From NCBI GenBank assembly GCA_008638375.1, contig CM018051.1, positions 15,035,969 through 15,099,968 on the forward strand: DNA of 64,000 bases, given 5' to 3'. The stretch comes from Nyssa sinensis. Taxonomy: Eukaryota > Streptophyta > Magnoliopsida > Cornales > Nyssaceae. Shown here one piece after another: positions 44,510 to 57,479 of the stretch. How positions within the stretch are numbered: position 1 is the first letter of the stretch; each line of letters starts with the position of its first letter. The position numbers and the translations under genes are program-made. Under the pieces are notes generated by a model. It saw nothing but the letters and a program-made list of their open reading frames with translations. It searched no databases and was not told the origin of the DNA.

Positions 44510-44913
44510 TGATGTTACACTTTTCTGATCTGAAAGCTGCTTCTCTCTAATTGCCTCAACGAGTTACTGGGAAAGCTCTTGTGGTAGCCGCTCTGATAAT
44601 AAAGTTAGTAAAGAATAATGACAGTAATTGAAAGAGAGCAATTAAACATGAAATGAAAGCATACCTCGTGGCCCTATTTATAAGCTATAGCAATCTCAAG
44701 TTGAGTGGGATTAAGAATCATAAAAGTAGGGATTTGAAGATATCCACAAATATTTGTTTCCATATTGAACTTTGTTTCCTTATTCTAAGGCCAGTAGTCC
44801 ATGGAATGCGACGACTAGTTTGAAACCCTTAATGTTGATGTTCTGTAACTTGTAGAAATGTTTGGGCACATGGGTCAAGTTTTGAGACCTTTAGTTAGAT
44901 TATGGTACACTAG
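44510..44913 (-). repeat. 3' LTR of a minus-oriented Tat element remnant (E5)
   Basis: It starts TGATGTTACACTTTTC like the E1 LTR (TGATGTTGCACTTTTT). It shares GGTAGCCGCTCTGAT and a CCTCGTGGCCCTATTTATAA leader region, and ends GGTACACTA followed by GTTACTCCC, the counterpart of the E2 LTR edge plus polypurine tract. At 404 bp it is shorter than its relatives, and its last CA has decayed to TA. The adjoining plus-strand gene confirms the orientation. Confidence 0.7.
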
Positions 44914-45408
44914 TTACTCCCTTCCGAGCCTCAGTTCTGTGGGACTCATCCCAATCCGCGGTTAGGGTTTCTGAAGCGTCACACGTGTCTTCTTCATAAA
45001 TGTGCCATTACGTATTCTGACAAAACCGTCGTTGATGGGACATTAACATGTCCCATCATTGCATCAACCACTGGTTGAAGAACCGAGGTCATCATTGCTT
45101 TCACTGTCACATTGATTTGGGAGTGATGATTCAATGGTGCCTTTTCGAGATCTATAAAAAAGGAAGTAAACTTCGTGACATCCCTTTATCACTACTAAAA
45201 CTTTTGAGCATTTTTCTAAGCAAAAGGTGATTCCAGGGTGATCTCTGGCAAATCGGTGTAGCCTTTCCGATCAAGCCTTGGAATCGCCAAGTCTCTGGTT
45301 AGGTTTGGTTCATGAAAGCACTTCAAAATTTTTTGTTTTGTGCTCTGCTCTTCTTTTCCTTCCCCCCCTCCCCCTTTTTTTTGCTTCTTTCTAAAAAAAC
45401 TTTGGAGA

Positions 45409-46230
45409 ATGGCTGCTCTTGACGCTTAGTCGAGCACTAGGAATGAAGTGGGGGAGCCCATAGTGGTAGAAGATCAGGAAGTATTAGGTCTTGATCTAGT
45501 TGAGGGGGTTGAAGATACCTTAGCTATTAGCTTGGGAGTCCTCTTTATTGAGGCGACTCTCTAACCTAAGAATAACGAGGCCGGTACCTCTAGTAGAAGG
45601 CTCAGGAGAGAAGAGGGAAAGAGTGCCATAACCCAAGCCATGCTTAATACCCTTACATTTAACTATGACTTCCTAGAAAATGTGGCTTGTAGGATCCCTC
45701 GACCTATATATTGCCCTTCCAATTTTGACTAAGGAGAAATTTGTGCTCACTTTGAGTGGTTTGAGGTTGAGGTATGCTTTCCCTTCCACTCCTTAGTTAG
45801 TGAGTTCTTTTACTAGTTTAAGATCTGCCTAGCCGAATTGAACATCAATAATTAGAGGCAACTGATGGTTGAAGTAGATCTTGACTTGATCAGAAGTAAT
45901 ATGGACTTAAAATAACAGAAGTCGAAAGGCATGTATTATATGTTTTTCGACAAAAGATTCAAACCCCTCACTTTTGTACCCACTTCCAATAAAACATGGA
46001 AGAAGTGGTATTTTTTTGTCAAGGGTGGCTGGGAATTTGAGGACTTTGAGAATAAGACTTGTTTCTTTTTTCGGTACACTGGCTTTAAGGATGAGCTTGT
46101 CGAACTTAAGTAATTTACCCCTCTTATGCATCTGATCTTATTTTTACTGATCGATCATGTTTTGGATATTTGATGCAGATAAAAAGGCCTAGAAAAGATC
46201 CATTTTTACCTTCAACCTTTAAGAGAAATA
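45409..46230 (+). pseudogene. Decayed copy of the Tat opposite-strand gene (E5)
   Basis: It starts ATGGCTGCTCTT at 45409 after a leader like that of the E2 antisense gene, with CTATAAAAAA near 45151. Broken frames follow the E2 protein: AITQAMLNTLTFNYDFLENV, GEICAHFEWFEVEV, VEVDLDLIRSNMDLK, and best preserved SNKTWKKWYFFVKGGWEFE near 45990-46045. A 69-bp intron (46110-46178, GTAATT...TGCAG) sits at the same place as intron 1 of the E2 gene and is followed by KKRPRKDP-like coding. Homology ends near 46230, where E3-type sequence starts. Several stops interrupt it. Confidence 0.8.
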
Positions 46231-46947
46231 TAGAAAGCTCCTCAAATGGATGTATGCTTGAATGTATGGATGGATGAATAAAAAAAAGGATTAAAATCTA
46301 GATACCTTGCACATGCATCACTCCATAACATTTGCATTTGCACTAGATACCCTCTAAACCTTGAACAGTTAGCAGCCCTCGCCCCGTATGCTCGCTCAAC
46401 TTAACAGATGTCACAGATGAAAGCCCTCTACTCCTTGATCAAATACCGCTTGACCGGGGACACTACACTTTAGTGGCCTTGGGATGGTATGCATAAAGGC
46501 GATGCGGTACCATTTGACCATAGTCATTATAATCTAATGGCTGTGGGAGGTATATGGCACGTCCTGTCAGAAGGGGAACCTTGAAACCTTTACCTAATCA
46601 AAGCGTCATACACATAATTGGCCATAGATTCATGATTCAGAACTTTTAAACCCAGTTTTGGTAAGACACACACGGACTTTTTCACGCAAATTCGTGAAGT
46701 TAGAAAATTCCAGAAAGTCAAAAAAATACCCCTTTATTGGTCAATCAGCACAGAGGTTAAAAGCCTTTGTGTGCAAATCGGCACACAGAGTGTTGTTCTC
46801 CTACTCTATAAAATTTTGTCCAATTTTTTGAATTTTTTTGAAAAACCTTCAATTTTTTCTTGAAAAACCAATTTTGCAAGCTTCAACAAGGCTACAAATG
46901 AGACTTTCTTGGATTTTCCTTGACACCAAACAAGTCAAATAATACAG
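46231..46947 (+). other. Leader region upstream of E3 gag
   Basis: No intact gene. A broken frame at 46355-46590 reads LEQLAALAPYARSTQQ and later GDAVPFDHSHYNLMAVGGIW, which I do not recognise. At 46741-46791 lie AATCAGCACAGAGG and AATCGGCACACAGAG motifs with CTCTATAAAA near 46803, a possible promoter about 150 bp before gag. The 5' LTR of E3 is not found. Confidence 0.45.
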
Positions 46948-49900
46948 GTGTTTTCCAAAAATAGGTACCCGCAATTGGCTTGGAAACGGACTAGCCGAGG
47001 CCAATTGATCAGAACCTCTGACCTTCCAACGAATCAAAAAAGCACAACTACAGTTGCAATAGACCTTGAACAGATACTTCTGATTCTGGCTGACATCAAG
47101 AAAGACATGGCCGATTACCAAGAGGAGAACTAAAGACTGTCCCTCACAGTTCAAGATTTGGTACAACAAAGGTTACCACCACTACTTTTTATTCCGGCAG
47201 GTAATGACAATCCTTGCCAAGTGTCATCAGTCCTGCCTCAAGAATGATAACAACAACAACATCAACAAAACCAAGATCCTCCCACCCATGATCCTTATGA
47301 TTGGGGTGAATAGTACGGGCCAATAAAGATCTTGAAACCACAAAAAGAGGGCCTTGCTCACAAGTTGGAGAAAATGGAGACTGTTTTTTACAAAGTTCAC
47401 CGACGCGATGATATGGTCGATATTCACAAGCAATCTCTATATCCAGACATTCGGATCCCTCTAAAATTCAAAATGCCGAAGCTCAACAAATTTGGCGAAA
47501 CCATGTGTCCAAGAACTCATCTTAAGTTATATGTGAGAGTCATGTAACCACTAAGGGCCAATACCAATGTCTTGGTCCAGATGTTTCACCAAACCCTGAC
47601 CAGAGCCGCTCTGCGATGGCACCTGAGCTTAGAAGATGCACTTTCCAAAGATTAGGAATAATTATGCAACGCTTTTCTTAAGTAGTACAAATACAACAAT
47701 GAACTTGATATCACCCTTTGAGACTTGGAGACCACTAAGCAAGAGCCGAAAAAAAGTCTGTCTACATTCACCACTAGGTGGCGAACTAAAGCAGCTCAAA
47801 TGATCAACCGGCTAAATGAGGCTGAACAGGTTTAGATGGTAAAAAAGAATCTACTTTTGGTCTATCGTGAAACTCTCTTCACCCAATACTTTGAGAGGTT
47901 CAAAGCACTAGTAGGGGTTAGAACACAAGTAGAAGATGCGGTTAATGATGTCACTCTCAAAGCAAGTGACCCAAAACCTTGTAAGGTCTTTCCAACCTCA
48001 AAGCCAAGTGGCTCAACCCACATGATCACTGCCGTCAACACATCAAAGTCATTTTCATGGCCAACATCACAGGGTATCCCACAGAAACGCCCTCAAAGGC
48101 AGTTCACAGATTTACCAGCACCAATAGGTGAAATATACAATAACCTCCGAGAGAAGGGGCTTCTTTAACCCTTGGAACCAAGACCAACTCTAAACCCTCT
48201 ACCCATAGGATTTGATCCGAATCAACATTGCACCAATCATCAAGGCAATGGACATAACACAAATCAGTGCCGAGCTCTGGAACATGCAATTCAAGATCTA
48301 ATTGATGGAGGAATAATAGGGGCTCCACCAACAAAGCCTAATGTCACTACCAACCCGTTGCCGGCCCATAATACACGAGCTTAATATCAACATTTTAAGT
48401 CTCGAAGACTCATATCCAAGCGACCTCATCAACGGTTCCACAAATGTCTCAAATTACAGTATGATCACTTTGGACGAACTCATGGGTAAAAAGAGTCAGT
48501 CTGGCTCAACCAATGCAGTACATGTCATGTGAAGAGGGAGACCATTCAAGCCCGCTAGTCTACAAGTAGATGACCCACTCACAGAGTTCTTAAAGCCCAA
48601 AGAATCAATAAAAGTCCCACCCTAAGTTCCTATCGAAGATGAATTCCTCAAACAGCTCAAAAAGACACAAGCCAACAACTCAGTATAGAGGTTATTGACA
48701 TCATCTTTTCCACATAAGTAGACTATTTTGAAGCATCTCAATGAAGCACAGGTTCCTACCACCACTACCCCCGAACAACTTACGCAAGTCATTGGAAAGG
48801 TCCAATTCAACAATATTGTCACTTTCACTGATCATGACTTGCCAAAATGAGGGGCTGACCACACTAAGGCTCTATATATTACTATCGATGCTATCGGAAA
48901 GAAGATACCTATGGTGCTCATTGACAATGACTCTACTTTTAACGTTTGTCCTCTGAGGACTACAAAATGCCTTGGCTTAGAAGTAGCCAATCTCACTCCA
49001 TCAGCCCAAGCAGTGAGGGCATACGACAATACTTGGAGAGAAGTTGTAGGGGTCATGACACTTACCATGAACCTCGGCCCGATTAAAAGCACCACATATT
49101 TCCAAGTAATAGACATCCCGACACCTTCAATTTGCTGCTTGGAAGACCCTAGTTGCATGAAATGAAAGCTGTAGCATCCTCTCTACATCAAAAGCTCAAA
49201 TTTGCCTGTCAAATAAGGGTAGTCACTATACATTGGAACATTGATCCTGTAGGCGATGCTCTCCCTCTACTAGAGATCCAACACAATTCCAGTGATTTGC
49301 CTTTGTTAGACTTCGACCGTATAGGGAACCTTGAGATAGAACAAATATTTGACAGAGGCTTATACAAACAAGCTGTGATAAATATGATGGTCCACATGGG
49401 ATATGTACTGAGCAAAAGCCTTGGATTCAATTTGCAAAGTCTACCCATACCAACCTACCAACCGGAAAGAAAATACATGTTTGGGCTCGAATATACACCT
49501 ATTAAGGAAGATTTTGGTGACAAGTATTTGGTCGCACGAGCCAAAAAAATTGCTAAAGAACAGGGGCTCTCCCCTAAACTCATAGAAATAAAGCCTTACT
49601 TCCCCACTTTGAACAGGAGCTTTGTTAAGAAAGAAGAATACTATCTGTACTATAGGTTCCCTGAGCCATGGTACAATGCTAAAGCCAAGACTAGAGTTCC
49701 CGGTTGGGAAATATTTGGCGACTGCACTTATGATTTTGACGAGGAGGTGGTGGTACCGGTTGGACAACATGACCTTCAGTAGGAGGACTGGACCGAAGAG
49801 CTTGGAGGACTGACAGATTGCTTCGCCAAGATAGAACTCACTGATGATATGGTTGATATGATCTCCACAGGAAACATGGGAGAAGATCCAGTTAAAAACT

Positions 49901-52900
49901 TTACACCTATCCAAGCAATCAACTATTGGCTCCTAGTCAAAGGGGTGTCAGCCTCAAATGAACAACTTAAGCAGGAATTTGGTTACTCAGACTTGACTGA
50001 CACAAATTCTGACAATGCCTTTGACTCAGAGTCCGAGGACTTTCTTTCTTTAGATTTCATTAATCTTGACGAACTCGCTGATTTTATCTTTCCTTCTTTC
50101 AATGAAATAAATTCTTCTTCTAAGCATCCTTTAATTGCAAATAATGAACATGATGATGAATTTGAAGAATACAATAATATTAACACAGAGGATAAAAAGT
50201 TTCTAATAGACTTAGCCAAAATAATCACCAAATCTCAAGATAGGACTTAACCTGTCATAGAATAAATGGTGACCATTAATTTAGGATTAGAAGATGAGAC
50301 TAGAGAGGTCAAGATCGGTGCAACCCTTAGCCAAGTTGAACAAGAAATCCTGTCTAAACTGTTAAGAGAATTCCAAGATGTCTTTGCATGGTTCTACAAG
50401 GACATGCCCGGGTTTGACATAGACATAGTCCAACACAAAATCCTAACCTATCCTGATGCCAAGCCAATCAAACAAAAATTGAGAAAACTCAAGCAAGAAT
50501 GGTCCCTTAGAATCAAAGAGGAAGTCGAGAAATAGTTAGTTGTAGGGTTCTTGGCCGTAGTCAAATACCCGCAATGGTTAGCCAATATCGTCCTTGTCCC
50601 CAAGAAGGATGAGCGAGTCCATATGTGCGCTAACTATAGGGACCTCAACAAAGCTTGTCCAAAAGACGACTTTCCCTTGCCAAATATAGACCTTTTAGTA
50701 GACAACATAGCTCAACATGCCATGATGTCCTTTGTAGATGGCTTCGTAGGAAATAATCAAATCAAGATGCACCTCGATCACATGTAAAATACTGCCTTCA
50801 CAACACAGTAAAACACATATTGCTACACAGTTATGCCTTTCGATTTGAAAAATGCAAAGGCTATATATCAAAGGGCAGCCACTACCATCCTACATGACCT
50901 TATTCACAAAGAGGTTAAAGTCTATGTCGATGATATGATCATAAAATTTAAAGGCAGGGAAAGTCATTCTGACTATCTAAGAAAGTTCTTCGAGAGAATC
51001 AGGAAATACAAAATGAGAGAAAACCCTTAAAAGTGTGTATTCGGGGTCACATTAGGAAAACTTCTAGGCTTCATGATAAGTCAAAGAGGGATAAAGGTGG
51101 ATCTCGCAAAAATCAAAGCTATGATGGAAATGCCTCAACCCAAAATAGAAAAGCAAGTTAGGGGGTTCGTAGGGGGACTTCAATACATCAGTAGATTTAT
51201 ATCGCAGTTGATCACTATATCTGAGCCCATTTTCAAACTTCTGAAGAAAGATTCTCCCAAAAAGTGGAACCTCTCATGCCAAGAGGCTTTTGAAAAGATC
51301 AAAGAATACTTGACCAATCCGCCAGTCCTGGTTCCCCCATAACCTGGGTTGCTTTTATTATTGTACCTCATAGTAACTGATACAGTCACTGGAACCATGT
51401 TAGCCCAAAACCAAGTAGGTGAAAGAAAGGAGAAAGTTATTTACTATATGAACCAAAAATTGATCTCCTATGAGCAAAACTATAATGCACTCGAAATGGC
51501 ATACACTACTCTTGTCTGGGTTACCCAAAAGCTCTGCCATTACATGATGGCTTATACAATACACTTAGTTTCCCGCATGGACCCTGTGAAGTATATCTTT
51601 GAAAAATTGACCCTATCAAGATGCATTGCTTAGTGGTTACTATTGCTTTCCGAATTTGACATAGTGCACATTACTCAGAAATCCATCAAAGGGAAGGTCG
51701 TGGCCGACTACCTAACAGATTGCTCATTGAGGGTGAGATTGTTAAGGAAGCTGAGTTCCCAGATGAAGAAATCATGCAAATTCAAGAGGATAGGTGGTGT
51801 TTTTTCTTTGACGGCGCCACCAAAAAGAAGGGATATGGCATTGGCATGCTTCTAGTAGCCCTAGATGGGTCACATACGCCTCTAGCTATGAAGCTGTAGT
51901 ACCCCTCTACCAACAATGCCACAGAGTATGAAGCCTGTATATTGGGCCTACAAGAAACTCTAGAACTGAAAGTCAAATTTTTAAATGTATACGGGGATTC
52001 AACTCTCGTTATCGGCCAAGTCCAAAAGAGATGGAAAATCAAATAGGAGAAGCTCCTACTTTACCACCAGTACCTAGAGACAGTGATAACTAAATTCAAA
52101 GATGTACAGTTCTACTATATACCTAGAGCTAAAAATAGTTTTATGGATGCCCTAGTCACCCTTGCCTCAATTGTGGACATTTTAGAAGAAGCCACAATCA
52201 AACCGCTCTTGGATCAAACTCAAAAAATTTTGATATATTACTGCAACATCAATGAAGTCGTAGAGGACTTGACATCCCCACCTTGGTAAAACGAGGTTTG
52301 GTCATTCATTAGACACTTAGAATACCCTGAAGGATATACTAAGGAAGACAAAGCAACATTGAGACAATAGGCAGCCCAATTTATCATTTGTAGGGAAAAA
52401 CTTTACAAAAGATATATTTCAATGGAATACACTTATTGTGCTAACATAAACATGAAACTAAACATGTCATGACGAAAATCCATGAAGGAGTTTGTGGACC
52501 TCACATACATAGACACATGCTAGCCAAAAAGACAGTTTGACAAGGTTACTATTGGAACACCATGGATAAAAACTGTATTACTTTCGTCAAGAAGTGCCAC
52601 AAATGTCAAATACATGCCAATCTTCAACATCTCCCCTCTAAGGAGTGGTACAACTTGACATCCCTTTGGCCCTTTGCAACTTAAGGAATAGATATCATTG
52701 GCAAAATCACACCAAAAGCCTCTAATGGCCATGAATTCATTTTGGTAGCCATTGATTACTTCACCAAATGGGTGGAGGCTGCTTTCTATGATGTCTTTAA
52801 TGCAGGAAAGGTAGCTTAGTTCATTAGAACCAACATCATCTGGCGATATGGAGTATCCCACGAACTAATTTTAGACAATGGCTTGCACTTCAAAGGAGAG

Positions 52901-53506
52901 GTCACTGATTTGGTCGAAGAGTTTAGAATCACCCATCATCATTCATCACCTTACCAACCTCAAACAAACGGAGCGGTGGAGGCTGCAAACAAAACTCTGA
53001 AGAACAATAGAACCTGGCATGAAAAACTTTTCTTTGCTTTATGGGGCTATTGTACATCTATCAGAACGCCAACCGGACAAACCCCATACACCCTAACATA
53101 CAAGATAGAGGCAATGTTACTTGTCGAGCTAGAAATACCCTTACTCATGGTACTTTTCGAGAACTAAGTTGCTGAAACTGATTGGTTACAAAATAGATAT
53201 GAAGAGTTAGCCTTCCTAGATGAGAGGCAGCTCAAAGCTTTATATCAGACACAAGGGTATCATAGAAGGGTAACCCGAGCCTTTAACAAGAAAGTGAAAA
53301 AGAGAGGTTTGAAAGTGGGAGATTTGGTTTTAAAGAAAAACCAAGCACCGATACTTGACCTGAGAGGTAAATTTAGGCCTAACTGGAGTGGCCCATTCAT
53401 CATTAAATTTATAGCCACCAGAGGAGCAATGTGGCTCACCAATATGGATGGAGACGAGTTTTCATCACCTACTAACCTCAATCAGCTCAAGAAGTATTAT
53501 GTTTAG
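46948..53506 (+). pseudogene. Ogre/Tat-like gag-pro-pol with many stops (element E3)
   Basis: The order is clear despite stops roughly every 100-300 bp. Gag runs 46.95-48.5 kb (FKMPKLNKFGETMCPRTHLK, LSTFTTRWRTKAAQMINR). Protease is near 48.91 kb with an altered active site LIDNDST. A long acidic spacer with a G-patch-like MGYVLSKSLGF follows (49.2-50.25 kb). RT is at 50.4-51.3 kb (PQWLANIVLVPKKD, YVDDM intact near 50.93 kb) and RNase H near 51.8-52.1 kb (CFFFDGATKKKGYGIG, NNATEYEACILG). Integrase is at 52.5-53.2 kb (AIDYFTKWVEAA, YQPQTNGAVEAANK). The end is FRPNWSGPFIIK and LNQLKKYYV. The pol type matches the Ogre branch of Tat from memory. Several stops replace expected Gln or Trp codons. 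Confidence 0.92.
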
Positions 53507-54626
53507 CAGCTAGCTGCCCATTGTACTGAACTACGACAACCTGACCCCCGATTACACATTGTTGCTATACATGCAATACAAGGGTACATAGGTAGTTTAT
53601 GAAGTTATTGTGAGTGCAATCTCAAAAATTGTAATAAAAGTTTTATTCTTTCAAATCCAAAAGTTAAAGATCATCTTTTATTCAATAACAGGTAAAAGCC
53701 CTATCAACTTGGTCTAAGTCTAATATGGAACTAACTTCCTCTAAAAAAAAAAAGAAGAAGAAAAAAATTTTAAATCTTCATTGCTAAAGGATACTCAAAT
53801 CCTTTCTCTTCTTTACTTTTTCTTCTCCACCAACCTGCCTTCCAATTCAAAGCGCTGTCTCTTTCTCAATGAAACCCAAGTAGTTCTTTGTTGAGTCTAC
53901 ATGTAGAGAAAAATGCCCAAAGTCCAACTCACCATTGTTACATTTGAATTCTGGTGTATTTTTAATTCTTCCTCATTTCCTTTTCAAGCTTAAAAGGGTT
54001 GTTGTCTTTGTTTCTGTCGCACCTCGTGATTGGCTCACTACTTCCCAGTCTAACTTTGCCACACCTCCTCCTTCGAAATTCTTGTAGGCTTTTTTGATCG
54101 CTTTTAACTTTGAAGTTATATCCACACTAGTGTCTACTCTAGTCTCTTCAAAAGGGATAGAATCCCTAAGTTCTTCCCTTTCACTAATTAAGTCCTAGAG
54201 CTAACATAAATGTTCTTCCGTCATAAGCACTTTGTCGGAATAATATGTATTATCTAAATTTAGAACATGAGCACATTAGCAACAGTTGGATATCTTTATG
54301 GCTACAGATAGAGTTAATCCTTCTATAATAAAGTGAGGACCCTAAGTCCTCAGAGCAACCTGCATGCACTGAAATTGATGCAGTATTCGAATGAAATAAT
54401 AAAAGGAAGTCTTCCTCAAGGTTGCCAAGATAACACAAGAACAACCAGAAGAGCGTAAGCGAGGGGCTCTGCTTTACCAATGAACAGTGGGCCAATCAAT
54501 GTTATAAGGTGAAAGTTGAGCAAGGAACTCGCACCAATCTCTTTATTATCTTTGGTCACTAACAAGGCCTTTGAACAATAGTGCTTTGACATATAAGGAA
54601 TGGTAACTGAAGGTGCCAAGAGCTTT
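53507..54626. other. E3 post-pol region, possible antisense gene debris
   Basis: No clear gene. On the minus strand 54640-54410 reads LLNFHLITLIGPLFIGKAEP and 54210-54060 reads SEREELRDSIPFEETR, helical and charged as in the tails of antisense Tat proteins, but similarity is too weak to assign. Confidence 0.35.
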
Positions 54627-56333
54627 TGTAGACACCTCATTTTGTGACCCTTGATTAAGTGGTAGCAATACGGTAGTTATACCAAGAAATTCACTTCCAT
54701 TAGGACTCCTTCTGACAAAGTCTCAGTCCAAGTAGGACTCTTACTGATAGAGTCTCACTCTCGTTAAGACTCTCCTATCAGAGTCCTAGTCCAAGTAGGA
54801 CTCTTTCCGATAGAGTCCCTCTCTCATTAGGACTCTTTTGACCATTAGAGGGCGTTTCCATAACTTCGGTACCTTTTTGCCCACTAAGGGCATTTTGATA
54901 ATTTTGGCACAATCCTACCCTAGTATGACTTCCTAGCTACTTGAGGGGCATTTTCATAATTTCTATATCATTTTACCTATGTGGGATAATTTGATAATTT
55001 TAACCCTTTGGTGACAAATTAGGGATAATTTGGTCTTTTCACATGTCTTGTGACAATCTAGAGATTCTCTACCAAATTGGGGGCGATTTGGTAATCTTAA
55101 GTGATAATAGTCTATTTAGGCTTAATTAGGACTTTCCACTTTTAAGTTTTTCATAAATCTAGTTGCTTGATATTTCCTTAAATAGAGATATATTAAACAT
55201 AGACGTTTTCATTTTAGAGTTTATTTTCTATTTAAATTATATTTCTCTTTTATTTTATTGGCTCTTGCATGCAGACACTAATTCTATTGGTTCATGTATT
55301 GTCATAATTATTTATTAATTCATTTAGTTAGGATAATCATTCTTATTTAATTTTATAGATAATTATCACTCAAGACATGATCCTAGCTCTCCATTTTAGG
55401 GTTTCATCTTAGACTATTAGACCAAATCTCTATATTTCCCTACAAATAAAGCCCCCAGCCCATCAATTTGAAGGACACGAAAATATACGAAGGGAAGACG
55501 GTTTTCATATCCTTTCACTATTAGGTTAATTCTAGGGTTGTCTCTACAAGAACCCTCCCTCTCTTGAGGCCGAAGCCCTACCGAAGTGACAGTCTCTTTT
55601 CACGAAGCCAATCAAAGCGACGCTTTTCGAATCAAAGAACAAGCTGGAGACCTGCCCGACTGCCGCGACTAAATAAGGTATGCTCTCAAACCCTTAATAG
55701 TTTCTTTAGATTCGGTTGATCTCGCCTCTTTTATCACTCTTGATAAAAAAAAAAGGTAAAGTGGAGAACTATGTGACTTTGATTCCGTTTTCCGAACGGA
55801 TACGTAGGAAGCCTTCGAGCCCGAGTTAGATTTATTTCCTGTCTTTTCTGTTCTGTCTTATTTCTTTACATTAGATCTTTATTATTTGTTTCTTCGATAC
55901 TCATATCTTTTTTTTTTTTTTCATTTTTCTCATTACAAAATAGCCTTGCTAGTGAATATTTGAGGCAGATCGATCCGAATCAAGCGAGGTGGGTGCCTAA
56001 CACCTTCCCACTCTGTAATTTAGCCCCTAGATCCATGTTTTCTTTGGTTTTTGCTTTTTATTTCAATGCTTTATTTATTTGATCCATGTCTAAGGATCTT
56101 TAGAATGTAATTAGGAGACAAGGTGATGTAAATTTTAATTATTTCATTCATTTTTCAAGTTTCTTTTAATTATTTTTTGCTGTAATAGGTTTGCTTGTTT
56201 CTTGTCCAAAAATAAGTTGGCGACTCCTCGACTTTTCCATCTCTCACCTTAAAGGAAAAAGACAGCCGAGATCCCTCTAAATCTATAAAAAAAGGATGAC
56301 ATACTTTCCTTTTTTCTAATACTGGCACCCACA
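54627..56333 (+). repeat. LTR-like direct repeat, left copy (E3/E4), about 1.7 kb
   Basis: It starts TGTAGACACCTCATTTTGTG and is clearly repeated at 62053-63757 with scattered changes: AGTAGGACTC-type short repeats, TTAAATAGAGATATATT, CACGAAAATATACGAAGG, CTCTTGAGGCCGAAG. A TGGCGACTCC sequence at 56218 could be the primer site, which would end the LTR near 56215. But similarity between the copies continues about 120 bp further to CCCACA, so the true 3' edge is uncertain. It serves either as 3' LTR of E3 or as 5' LTR of E4. Confidence 0.8.
56218..56227 (+). other. Possible primer binding site (TGGCGACTCC)
   Basis: TGGCGACTC is the beginning of the arginine-tRNA primer site used by Ogre-type elements. 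The following bases do not match well. The right repeat has the decayed TTGCAACTCC at 63620. Confidence 0.4.
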
Positions 56334-56339
56334 TCTTCA

Positions 56340-56988
56340 ACTTATCACCCAGCCACATAGTCAATAACAAGGGGCTACCTCTAAAAACATTTGAGTAGTC
56401 ATGGACCAAGTCCAAGCCATTCAGAATCTCGGCCAGAACAATACGCATCATATTATTGCCTTTGTTCAGTCCAGTCACAACATCAATTAGGTGGACATCA
56501 GCCTAATCAGGCTCTTGGACAATCAAGAACCTTGGGATAATGCACAGAGCAAAAGCACACAACTTCATACGACTAGCCTCTTGATTCATGAAATTTTCCA
56601 ATATAAGAATTAGGGAGAAGGATTCACCTTGAACCAATTCCTTTACCTTCTCAACATCTAAGTCAAGTAAAGAGGATAGAGAAGAAGAATAACTACGCTG
56701 TACGGAAGGGAATATCAATTTACCTTGAACCGTGACATAAAAAAAAACACAAAACTCTTCAAAGGTTGGACATATTTCTTCTACATAGAAGCGAAAACAA
56801 TGATCAATAGGATCCTAAAAGTGATCACAAGCCCACAACAGATGCTAGTCTACAATAGCTTGGGCAAGAGAGAAAATAGATTTTAGTTTCAATGCCCCCA
56901 AATTAATCTTCTCCGAGCCTGAGAGACAATACAACAATGTACAGATTTGTTCATCAAAAACAACTACATCCATAATTTCAGAAGCCAT
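56340..56988 (-). pseudogene. DUF7745-like retrotransposon cargo gene, decayed
   Basis: From ATG 56988 (MASEIMDVVVFDEQ) one minus-strand frame runs to about 56340 with only in-frame stops, no shifts. Recognisable parts are ACDHF*DPIDHCFRFY followed by EICPTFEEFCVF, then MKLCAFALCIIPRFL, and IVLAEILNGLDLV. This order (FWDP...CF, PT.EE, ALAIYGLVIFP-like, AILAE) is what I remember of the DUF7745 family found beside plant gypsy elements. The stops fall where Trp and other residues are expected. The product and role of the family are unknown. It lies antisense to the flanking LTR-like repeats. Confidence 0.65.
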
Positions 56989-57479
56989 TAGAGTAGAGAG
57001 GTAGAAATTATAGCAATAGAGTTGTCAAAAGGCCGAATATGATGAGTTGGGAGGCTTAAGGTTTGCAATATATCCTAAAAAACTCGGAAGTTCATTTCCA
57101 AGTTGGTTTAGGAGACTAATTTCAGAAAACACGCAAAAATACGTAATAGTTTACGAAATTGCCTGGGATAAAACACGTTGCCGATCTGCACACCCTGAGT
57201 GTCGATCGGTACACTAGCCTAAGAAACTTCTTTCTCTGTTTGCCAATCAACACACAGGGGGGTTTAGGCCACTTTACTTGATTTTGCCTTTTTTTGTTAT
57301 TATCCCCCTGTCTTATTAATTCAAAACATGTTTGATACTAATATTTGTTTCATTTTTGATGATATTGCACACATTCATGAATAAAGGTGCATGCATTGAT
57401 CTTTCATTTGTTCAAAATAAAACAAAAAAATCAAAAATAAGAAAATAAAAAAAGGATAAATTGTTCATCGAACAAAGTG

